Position numbers and translations under genes: made by a program. A stretch of DNA of 8,497 nt from Cyanobacteria bacterium OH_PDB_112 (GTDB lineage: Bacteria > Cyanobacteriota > Vampirovibrionia > Gastranaerophilales > CAJFVJ01): positions 1 through 8,497 of the forward strand of contig JAEWLZ010000011.1 in the NCBI GenBank assembly GCA_023457295.1. Reading direction: 5' to 3'. Below the pieces are notes generated by a model. It made no database searches and was not told the DNA's origin. It worked only from the letters and a program-made list of their open reading frames with translations. Numbering within the stretch: the stretch's first letter is position 1; each line of letters starts with the position of its first letter. Shown piece after piece: positions 1 to 6,056 of the stretch.

Positions 1-986
1 TGCAAATGCTGCATTTGGCATTTAACCATCCCAAAGTCGAAATCAGCGATATTGAAATTGCCCGTGGAGGCACTTCATATTCTTACGATACAATCCGCGC
101 CATAAAAGAAAAATACAATATCAACGAAAAAATCAGCTTTCTTCTAGGGACTGACGCCATAATGGGGTTAAGAAGCTGGTATCGATTTGAAGATTTTATA
201 AAAGAAGTAGATTTTGTAATAGCACAAAGAGAAAATGACTTTAATCCTATAACTATTCTTGTAAACCTAAACATCGACGGATTAACCTGTGTTTTATCAA
301 AAATCCCTTTTAATGATATTTCTTCAACAGAATTGCGTAAAAAAATAAGACAAAATGAAGATATAACTGATTTAACATCCCAAAACGTAGCTAAATATAT
401 ATATGAGCAAAGACTTTACAGAACCTACAACTACTATGAAATAACTGAAATTTTAGAAAAAGAATTCAAATGCGAAATGAAACATTCTGAAGCAGTTGCG
501 GATTTGGCGGTCAAACTTGCAAAAAAATTCGGCATAGATGAAACAAAAGCACGTATAGCAGGGTTATTGCACGATTGCGTAAAATATTTAGGCAAAGAAA
601 ATATCAAAAATCAGATTGAAAAATATAATATCGAAGTATTTGAGCATGAAATGAATGCACCCAGAACTTTGCACGCACCTTTAGGGGCTTTTATAGCCAA
701 GACTCGTTTCAATATTGATGATGATGAAATTTTAAACGCTATTCGATACCATACAGTGGGTCGCTGTAATATGAGTGCTTTGGAAAAAATTATTTTTATT
801 TCAGACAAAATTGAACCTGTTACTCGTGAAAAAGAATTTATTCAAAAAATAGAACCTTATCTTGATAAAGGTTTGGATGAAGCTATACATAAGTACTTTG
901 AACTTTTAATGAAAAAGCTCCAAACGGAAGGCATTGAAATAACAGACTATACAAAAGAAGTTTTTGAATATTCCAAAAAAGCTTAA
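1..986 (+). CDS. nadD: NadD-YqeK fusion: nicotinate-nucleotide adenylyltransferase / HD-domain Ap4A hydrolase-type protein (5' partial)
   Basis: The reading frame is open at the left edge, so the gene begins before the window. The missing part includes the N-terminal HxGH nucleotidyltransferase motif. Residues below are counted from the first in-window Met (base 6). Residues 1-138 match the rest of NadD: SYSYDT (24-29), a GTDA segment (48-51) followed by W58, and the ISSTELR signature (105-111). NadD adenylates nicotinate mononucleotide in NAD synthesis. From about residue 145 a YqeK-type HD domain follows: H160, H189-D190 in LLHDCVK, H223, H249 in YHTVG, and D267 in ISDKIEP. These are the expected metal ligands. 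YqeK proteins hydrolyse diadenosine tetraphosphate symmetrically. The two are usually separate neighbouring genes; here no stop or restart separates them. The stop overlaps the next, convergent gene. Family assignment is firm for both halves; activity of each half is inferred. Confidence 0.9.
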   Translation, partial: QMLHLAFNHPKVEISDIEIARGGTSYSYDTIRAIKEKYNINEKISFLLGTDAIMGLRSWYRFEDFIKEVDFVIAQRENDFNPITILVNLNIDGLTCVLSKIPFNDISSTELRKKIRQNEDITDLTSQNVAKYIYEQRLYRTYNYYEITEILEKEFKCEMKHSEAVADLAVKLAKKFGIDETKARIAGLLHDCVKYLGKENIKNQIEKYNIEVFEHEMNAPRTLHAPLGAFIAKTRFNIDDDEILNAIRYHTVGRCNMSALEKIIFISDKIEPVTREKEFIQKIEPYLDKGLDEAIHKYFELLMKKLQTEGIEITDYTKEVFEYSKKA

Positions 987-1723
987 ATTGAAATATTTCC
1001 GTCTCTTTTAAGCTTATCAGAAGCCTTTTTCTGTCCTGACACTTCCTTAGCAAGAGCAACAACCATATCAATAGCTTCAACATCCCTTGCAATAGCTTCC
1101 TGCAAAGATAAAATTTCTTCTATTGAAAGATTTTTTATTGCAATAGGATCTTTATCAATATTGAAAATATTTTTAAAATTTTTGACAGTTCTTGAATCAT
1201 ATCCTGAAAGATTTTTGGAAAAAGCCATCCAATGATAAAGCTGGTACGCCAAAAAATAAGCACTGACATCAAATCCTCTCAAAATAAACATAGCAGGAGT
1301 TTTTAGACTGATTGATATTTTTTGTTTTGAGAAAATATTTATACACATGCCAAGCAAAACTGCTGTAAAACCTTGTTTTGGAGGGATAAATCCTTCCTCT
1401 TCTCCCAAAAACCACAAAATAGTATTAGCTTTTTCTATAATAAAAATAGGCGTTCCTTGTCCTTTTATATATTCAAATATTTTTTTAGGTTCTTTGAGAT
1501 GCTCTTTAAAAATGCTTTTGGCATTTTCGATAACTTCTTTTGCATCAAGCTTTTCTTTAGCATTAAGAGACATTTTTTCGCCTGCTGTAATATAAGTTTT
1601 AGATGAAAAGCTTTTTGTTTTTGAATTTGAAAGTTTCTTATATTTGAAATCATAATATTTCTTCAGAATTTTATTCTGAAAATTTACAAAAGCATAAATT
1701 GTATTTATAAAAAATTTTTTCAT
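983..1723 (-). CDS. Hypothetical protein, 246 aa, unrecognised
   Basis: I do not recognise a family. The protein has a basic, aromatic-rich N-terminal 50 residues (MKKFF start, then many K, F, Y and N), with no clear signal peptide. A charged helical stretch follows (NAKEKLDAKEVIENAKSIF), then a more hydrophobic middle with WFLGEEEGF and FDVSAYFLAYQLYHWMAF, and a helical, lysine-rich C-terminus. One or two middle segments could sit at a membrane, but neither is a convincing transmembrane helix. I chose ATG at 1723. A TTG two codons upstream (1729) is possible but has no better signal. An internal ATG at 1573 has an AGG seven bases upstream and would give about 196 aa. No SD precedes 1723; instead TATAAT (1736-1731) ends seven bases before it. 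The C-terminus overlaps the convergent nadD-yqeK gene by four bases. The ORF is long and uninterrupted, so a real gene is likely. Confidence 0.7.
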   Translation of the reverse strand: MKKFFINTIYAFVNFQNKILKKYYDFKYKKLSNSKTKSFSSKTYITAGEKMSLNAKEKLDAKEVIENAKSIFKEHLKEPKKIFEYIKGQGTPIFIIEKANTILWFLGEEEGFIPPKQGFTAVLLGMCINIFSKQKISISLKTPAMFILRGFDVSAYFLAYQLYHWMAFSKNLSGYDSRTVKNFKNIFNIDKDPIAIKNLSIEEILSLQEAIARDVEAIDMVVALAKEVSGQKKASDKLKRDGNISI

Positions 1724-1730
1724 AACCAAA

Positions 1731-1736
1731 ATTATA
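1731..1736 (-). promoter_or_regulatory. Perfect -10 box (TATAAT) directly before the 246-aa gene
   Basis: On the minus strand TATAAT lies seven bases upstream of the ATG at 1723, so a normal transcription start would fall on or next to the A of the start codon. No good -35 hexamer is seen at 16-18 bp spacing, and there is no TG extension. The gap to the upstream exported-protein gene is only about 50 bp and shows no terminator, so read-through is also possible. Confidence 0.4.
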
Positions 1737-1777
1737 CTACATAACGATTTTATGAGTATCGACTTTACATTGTACTA

Positions 1778-2908
1778 TCAAGACTTTTCTTTCCTTTTAT
1801 TAAGAATCTCACGTTTTGCGTTATTAAGAGAAATTTTTACAAAAGGCTTGCGAGTGCAAGTATCATAAATAACAAGCCAATGTTTTCTTTTAGGGTTATT
1901 TACAGCAAAAGAAAGCTTTGTTGATGTTCTGTCTGAGGGATTTACCCTGCTAAACCAAAAATCTGTATTATCAAAAGGCGAAGGATAATAAATCTCTTTC
2001 AAATCGTTGACAAGAGCCATATCAAAAATAGAAAAGGTTTTTTTGGTCTGATTATCAATCAATACGGATAAAGTAATCAAATTGGGTTGTCCAAAAGGAT
2101 CTTTTTCAACTTTCATATTAGTAATTTTTATATTAAGACCATCATAAAAAAGTTCTTCTTCAGTAAATGCCTCAGGACGCATAACAGGCAATTCCATAGA
2201 TGCTTTCACCTCAACTTTTATTTCATCTCCCGGGGTAATTATCATTTCTTTCCCTTTTTCAGAAAGAGCAACTGTCAAGCCCGCAACAGCTCCAAGTCCG
2301 GCACCGCCTGCGACTGTTCCGCCATGAGATGCAATCGCAGCAGGCAAACCAAGCATATTAAGCGCTACCCAGCCTCCTACCGCTCCACCGCCAAGCATAT
2401 AACCTGTATCTTTCGCAACATGTTTTGCGGCTGATTTTACGGGATTTGCTTTAGTGGTCATTGAGGCTTCTATCGGTATTTTACGTCCATCAGGTGTTAC
2501 TACATAATCAAACTTTAAGTCCACAAAACCGTCACGACCAAGTTTTCTAGCCCCTCTCAAATCCTCAATACATCCATGAGCATAAGAGCCTGCTGGAATT
2601 ATCACTCCTTTATCCGTAGAAACATCTCCCGTTATCTGCGCAAAAAACTCATCATTTTCTTCTGCATAAGTAGTATTTATAACCGAAGAAACAGACATTT
2701 TAAGTTTTGAACCTTTTTTTACCGTAGTACTTTCACCGGTAAAAATATCAGGATTCAAAGGTTCTTTTTCATTAATTTCAGCTCTTCCCTGAAAAATATA
2801 TCGAGAATCATTATTAAGAATCACAGGAGAAGCTTCTTGTGCAAAAACAGGCAACGCCATTCCGCAAAAAAGAAAGACTATTAAAACTAAACTTGTAAAA
2901 GCTTTCAA
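1778..2908 (-). CDS. Exported glycine-rich protein with C-terminal Ig-like (DUF4352-like) region, unknown function
   Basis: The protein has a Sec signal peptide: MKAF, a hydrophobic core (SLVLIVFLFCGMALP), then a likely cleavage at VFA|Q. The mature part has three regions, numbered from the TTG at 2920. Residues about 68-155 form a beta-rich segment with IIPAGSYAHG and a DLKFDYVVTPDGRKIPIEA stretch. Residues 175-215 are glycine-rich and hydrophobic, like a glycine zipper. Residues 226-365 are beta-rich, with LSVLIDNQTKKTF and a late VNPSDRTS turn, resembling DUF4352/Ig-like domains. The C-tail is basic. No enzyme motif is seen. A role at the envelope or in membrane association is inference. 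I favour TTG at 2908 because GGGGG (2918-2914) lies five bases upstream and the signal peptide then begins M-K. TTG at 2920 would add four residues (M-G-V-I) but has AAGGGG only two bases upstream. No ATG is available. The stop is TGA. Confidence 0.75.
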   Translation of the reverse strand: MKAFTSLVLIVFLFCGMALPVFAQEASPVILNNDSRYIFQGRAEINEKEPLNPDIFTGESTTVKKGSKLKMSVSSVINTTYAEENDEFFAQITGDVSTDKGVIIPAGSYAHGCIEDLRGARKLGRDGFVDLKFDYVVTPDGRKIPIEASMTTKANPVKSAAKHVAKDTGYMLGGGAVGGWVALNMLGLPAAIASHGGTVAGGAGLGAVAGLTVALSEKGKEMIITPGDEIKVEVKASMELPVMRPEAFTEEELFYDGLNIKITNMKVEKDPFGQPNLITLSVLIDNQTKKTFSIFDMALVNDLKEIYYPSPFDNTDFWFSRVNPSDRTSTKLSFAVNNPKRKHWLVIYDTCTRKPFVKISLNNAKREILNKRKEKS

Positions 2909-2913
2909 AATTA

Positions 2914-2918
2914 CCCCC
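2914..2918 (-). promoter_or_regulatory. Ribosome binding site deciding the TTG start of the exported-protein gene
   Basis: GGGGG followed by TAATT and then TTG (2908) gives a five-base spacing. The alternative TTG at 2920 has AAGGGG (2928-2923) only two bases upstream, which is too close for normal initiation. Confidence 0.45.
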
Positions 2919-2955
2919 AAAGCCCCTTGTTCTTATTACATGATAGCTTAATTCA

Positions 2956-2969
2956 AGTGAAATTTCACT
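2956..2969. promoter_or_regulatory. Perfect 14-bp palindrome, candidate operator
   Basis: AGTGAAATTTCACT equals its own reverse complement. It sits in the roughly 100-bp gap between the cyclic-di-GMP gene and the exported-protein gene, about 48 bp upstream of the latter's start. TATCAT and TGTAAT lie between it and the start and could be -10 elements, but no convincing -35 accompanies them. The GTGA-N4-TCAC spacing differs from the CRP/FNR N6 type. As RNA it would form only a weak 5-bp hairpin. An operator is the favoured reading. Confidence 0.35.
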
Positions 2970-3014
2970 ATTTTTACAAAAACTTCCTTAAAGGAGATGA
3001 TTATAAATTATTTT

Positions 3015-4847
3015 CTAAAACTCGGGAATAATTTCAATAAATTTTTGAACAAGTTCCGCCTGCCATTGAATTCCCGCACCTGTTTTTAAAACTTTTATAG
3101 CAGTAGCGACTCCCAATCCTTTACGATAAGGTCTGTCACTAATGAGCGCATGATAAGCGTCTGCAATAGCAACGATTCTTGCCCCGAGAGGAATTGCCTC
3201 CCCTTTCAAACCCGCAGGATATCCTGTACCATCCCATTTTTCATGGTGGTGTTCCACAATTGGGACAAGTTCGTTCAAAATATCTATTGGTTTTAATACT
3301 TTTTTAACACATATACTGGGGTGCTGTTTCATTATATTCCATTCTTCTTCAGTCAAATTATCATTTTTCTTTAAAATACTCTCAGGAATACCTATTTTTC
3401 CTACATCATGCAAAAGAGCTCCAAGTTTGATTTGCTGAATTTCTTTTGCAGAAAGATTAAGAACTCTTGCCAGTTTTTCGGAATAAAACGATACAAACTG
3501 CGAATGACCTTTTGTATAAGTATCTTTTGCATCAATTGCACCTGATAATGATGTCGCAATTTCAACAAGATGAGAATCTGATTGAATTTTTTCTGTTTGG
3601 AACTGATTAATAATTTCATCTTCAAAATTAATACCCAACTCCGCATGTCTTTTTGAAATAACGGAAGCAAAAGACTTGAGGGAAGTCCCGTCCCAGAAGT
3701 TTATATCACTTGCACTGACAATATTTGAAGCTGTATTGTCTTTATAATTGTTATGCTTCGAAATCACCATCGCCTGCTCTGCCAAAAGAAGTAATTTTTC
3801 CTGACCGGTAGAACAATTAGGATAATTGGCGATTCCTATACTAAGATTGATTTTTTCATCAGAAATAGAATTGCATGTAGCCGTGTAATTCAGGTATTCA
3901 GCCAAATAAAATGCCTCTTCGGCATCAGTATCAGGCAGAATCACAGCTATTTCATCACCGCCGTATCTTGCTGCGACATCGTCTTTTCTTATATTTTCCT
4001 GAATTTTTTTAGAAATATACTTTATAACTTCATCACCGCGGGCATGCCCTTTTTCTCTGTTAATTTTGGCAATATCATTAATATCAAAAATAATAACGGA
4101 CAAAGACTGTGACTCATTTTCAGCAATTTCTAACTGATTTTGAAGCTCATCTTGAAAACTTCTGTGATTTTTAAGTCCTGTAAGAGTATCTTCATCAATT
4201 TTTTGACTTACAACTTCATCCATTTTTAAATTTTGCATATAAATCGTTGCAAACTCTGCCAAAAGTTTTAGTATTTCAACTTTCTGGTTTGTGAGTTCTT
4301 CACTTCCCGCCGCTAAAACACCAATATTTTGACCTTTAGAAATTAAAGGAACAATTATTGTAGGATTATTATTCAAATGATGAATATTTAAAAAATCAAC
4401 ATTATGCGCAAATTTTATCTGCTTTGCCTGCATCGCTTCCACTAAAGGATTTTGAGCATCCGCTGTTGATATCTTTAAAGAAAAACTATTACTGGTTCTA
4501 TCCAAAAGTTTCAACTTTATTGTATTTGAAGAAGCGCTCATAAAACCTATTGCAACAAAATTCAAATTTAATAAACTTACTGCAATATTATGCAAACAAA
4601 CAAATATTTCTTCAGGTGTTTTAGTATATTTTGCATTATTACAAAAATTGTTCAAAACTTCGATGCAATCAATATTATAAGGAGAAACCATCCCAAAACC
4701 AGCCGAATTATAGCCTCCGTAAAGCCTATTGGAAGTTTTTTGAGGCTTTGCTATATTATTTCTTTGCTCCAATATAGGATTGGAACCTTTAAAAAACAAG
4801 CCTTGCTGTTTATTCAATTCGTCTAAAGATTTTTGTCTCGGATTCAA
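3015..4847 (-). CDS. Hybrid GAF-GGDEF-HD-GYP cyclic-di-GMP signalling protein
   Basis: A 610-aa cytosolic protein with no signal peptide or membrane segment. Residues 60-205 resemble a GAF sensor domain. Residues 218-375 are a GGDEF diguanylate cyclase domain: DTLTGLKNHRSF at 220-231, metal-binding D255, N263 in the KIN segment, GHARGD (267-272) and GGDEI at 296-300. The product-inhibition I-site RxxD (R287-D290) lies five residues before it. Residues about 435-610 are an HD-GYP phosphodiesterase: H448, H480-D481 in LLHDVGKIGIP, H509, H533-H534, the DGTGYP motif (539-544) and D563. The protein could therefore both make c-di-GMP from GTP and hydrolyse it. Departures from consensus are GGDEI for GGDEF and INR for IND. 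The start is TTG at 4847, with AAGG (4859-4856) eight bases upstream; no in-frame ATG competes before residue 53. A candidate extended -10 promoter lies about 97 bases upstream. Which activity dominates cannot be told from sequence. Confidence 0.92.
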   Translation of the reverse strand: MNPRQKSLDELNKQQGLFFKGSNPILEQRNNIAKPQKTSNRLYGGYNSAGFGMVSPYNIDCIEVLNNFCNNAKYTKTPEEIFVCLHNIAVSLLNLNFVAIGFMSASSNTIKLKLLDRTSNSFSLKISTADAQNPLVEAMQAKQIKFAHNVDFLNIHHLNNNPTIIVPLISKGQNIGVLAAGSEELTNQKVEILKLLAEFATIYMQNLKMDEVVSQKIDEDTLTGLKNHRSFQDELQNQLEIAENESQSLSVIIFDINDIAKINREKGHARGDEVIKYISKKIQENIRKDDVAARYGGDEIAVILPDTDAEEAFYLAEYLNYTATCNSISDEKINLSIGIANYPNCSTGQEKLLLLAEQAMVISKHNNYKDNTASNIVSASDINFWDGTSLKSFASVISKRHAELGINFEDEIINQFQTEKIQSDSHLVEIATSLSGAIDAKDTYTKGHSQFVSFYSEKLARVLNLSAKEIQQIKLGALLHDVGKIGIPESILKKNDNLTEEEWNIMKQHPSICVKKVLKPIDILNELVPIVEHHHEKWDGTGYPAGLKGEAIPLGARIVAIADAYHALISDRPYRKGLGVATAIKVLKTGAGIQWQAELVQKFIEIIPEF

Positions 4848-4950
4848 CTTTCTTACCTTAACTAATCAAATTACACCGTACACTGAACTATCTACTTTAA
4901 AACACTTAATGCTTAAAAATTGACACTTTTAAAACTAAAACGTTACATTA

Positions 4951-4978
4951 ATTGTATCAATTTTTTAAAAACTTACAA
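4951..4978 (-). promoter_or_regulatory. Extended -10 promoter candidate for the GGDEF/HD-GYP gene
   Basis: On the minus strand, -35 TTGTAA (4978-4973) is followed after 16 bp by -10 TACAAT (4956-4951). The -10 matches five of six consensus bases and is preceded by TGA (4959-4957), a TGn extended -10. The transcription start would be near 4944, giving a leader of about 97 nt before the TTG at 4847. I found no c-di-GMP riboswitch signature in that leader. Confidence 0.45.
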
Positions 4979-4980
4979 GC

Positions 4981-5130
4981 ATGAATTTACTACGAATATA
5001 GCAGAGAGAGTTCAAACCCCCTAAAACTCTCTCCTGTAAGACTTTACAAAAGTTTAAGTTTCTAAACTTTTAGCGGTATTTTTAACCTTTTTTATAAAAA
5101 AACAATCTATATTTAATGTCAAAGCTTATT
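4981..5130. other. Structured gene-free stretch with two perfect hairpins and an A/T palindrome
   Basis: Within the 283-bp gap between rnhC and the cyclic-di-GMP gene there are three symmetric elements. GAGAGAGTT (5004-5012) pairs perfectly with AACTCTCTC (5025-5033) around a 12-base loop. AAAAGTTTA (5048-5056) pairs perfectly with TAAACTTTT (5063-5071) around a 6-base loop. TTTTTTATAAAAAA (5088-5101) is self-complementary. None is followed by a T-run like a standard terminator on either strand. A minus-strand TTGACA (5122-5117) lies just after the rnhC stop, but only poor -10 matches follow it at 17-18 bp. No supported ORF is present. It may be a small RNA, a repeat unit or an inefficient terminator region. 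Confidence 0.4.
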
Positions 5131-6024
5131 TTAAATAACCTGTGTCGTCTTAAAATGCAACTTGGCTATATTTTCAAGCGCAATATTACGATTTTTGGCC
5201 GCACGTGCTTGCTGTATAACCCTGTCAGATGCACCTTTGGGGAATTCGATTCCATACTCGGCAGACATTTTTGCGATACGTTTTACAAATTCATCCCTTG
5301 CAACAATAGATGCCGCCGCAACCGCAAGGTCACGTTCCGCGCGCACTTGCTGAACAAGATTAATCTCCCGCCCTGATTTTAGAAGAGCATTTTTAATAAG
5401 ACTTTCATCTCCGAATTTGTCAGAGATAGCGTTTTTACAGGGCGTTTTTTCGAGAATATTTTCAATTGCGCGGGCATGCCCCCAGGCAAGCATTTTATTT
5501 AGATTATTAAATTTTTTATAAAGCTCGTTATATTTGGCAGGAGTTATCGTTACCACTGCAAAAGTTGAGTTATTTTTAATTTTTACGGCAAGTTTTGAGA
5601 TTTTTTCGTCAGTCAGTTTTTTGCTATCCTTGAGTTCAAGCTCCTCAAAAAGTTGTTTGTTTTTTTTGTCCACCAAAACACTTGCAATTATAAGCGGTCC
5701 AAAGTAATCACCTTTGCCCGATTCATCCGTTCCTATCCAACAGTCAAAATCATGAACAATATCTTCTGTTTTTTTCGCTGAAACCGGTGAAGCAATCAAA
5801 CTTAATTGTGGACTTGCCCCAAGGTATTTTGCCGTAAAACTTTGAGTTCCTGCTCCCTGCACAAGTATTTTACCGCTTTTATAGAGCGTTGCGACCACAT
5901 TTTCGCCTTTCGCGCGCCAAATAGCATGGTCTGCTGCTCCAAACACATACCCTTGAGACTCAAGCTTTGACTTTAGAGCGGATTCTTCTTTTAGATTAAA
6001 TTTTTCACTGTAACTATTGCTCAT
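5131..6024 (-). CDS. rnhC: Ribonuclease HIII
   Basis: RNase HIII cleaves the RNA strand of RNA:DNA hybrids in the cytoplasm. At 297 aa it is close to the usual length of about 300. Residues 1-80 form the N-terminal TBP-like substrate-binding domain (DUF3378 type), which separates RNase HIII from the shorter RNase HII. The catalytic domain begins with GTDESGKGDYFGP (98-110), carrying the acidic pair D100-E101. It continues with LKDSKKLTD (131-139), ISDKFGDE (200-207) with D202 as the third carboxylate, and the AAASIVARDEF helix (236-246). The fourth active-site carboxylate is probably D206, where I recall Glu in characterised enzymes; D244 in VARD is the RNase HII-like alternative. The ATG at 6024 is the natural start, though no SD precedes it. 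The gene lies 32 bp downstream of the methyltransferase gene on the same strand, so an operon is likely. Confidence 0.93.
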   Translation of the reverse strand: MSNSYSEKFNLKEESALKSKLESQGYVFGAADHAIWRAKGENVVATLYKSGKILVQGAGTQSFTAKYLGASPQLSLIASPVSAKKTEDIVHDFDCWIGTDESGKGDYFGPLIIASVLVDKKNKQLFEELELKDSKKLTDEKISKLAVKIKNNSTFAVVTITPAKYNELYKKFNNLNKMLAWGHARAIENILEKTPCKNAISDKFGDESLIKNALLKSGREINLVQQVRAERDLAVAAASIVARDEFVKRIAKMSAEYGIEFPKGASDRVIQQARAAKNRNIALENIAKLHFKTTQVI

Positions 6025-6030
6025 TTTTCA

Positions 6031-6036
6031 ATGATA
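6031..6036 (-). promoter_or_regulatory. -10-like box six bases before the rnhC start
   Basis: TATCAT on the minus strand ends six bases before the rnhC ATG. The short gap to the methyltransferase gene contains no purine-rich SD. The hexamer fits the TANNNT pattern described for leaderless genes. No -35 is visible at 17-18 bp. Simple operon read-through with SD-independent initiation is equally possible. Confidence 0.25.
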
Positions 6037-6056
6037 TCACACAGAACAAAGGAAAG

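Noticed and set aside
1347..1606. Plus-strand ORFs of about 80 aa opposite the 246-aa gene
   Set aside because: They lie entirely antisense to a longer ORF, have no SD and show low-complexity F/S/K composition typical of the reverse strand of AT-rich genes.
2087..2434. 115-aa plus-strand ORF
   Set aside because: It is antisense to the exported-protein gene, whose signal peptide and domain pattern are convincing. The antisense product is rich in Phe, Cys and Arg with no recognisable motif.
2978..2995. Terminator after the GGDEF/HD-GYP gene (TCCT-TTA-AGGA followed by AGTTTTT on the minus strand)
   Set aside because: The stem is only four base pairs with a short T-run, too weak to call.
2992..3090. 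Plus-strand 31-codon ORF starting at ATG 2998 beside AAGGAG
   Set aside because: The AAGGAG abuts the ATG with no spacing and the ORF runs antisense into the end of the cyclic-di-GMP gene.
4848..5130. c-di-GMP riboswitch before the cyclic-di-GMP gene
   Set aside because: I looked on the minus strand for the conserved GEMM core and found none; the leader is A/T-rich with simple hairpins only.
5116..5376. Plus-strand ORFs opposite the 3' part of rnhC
   Set aside because: They are shadows of a well-supported RNase HIII frame.
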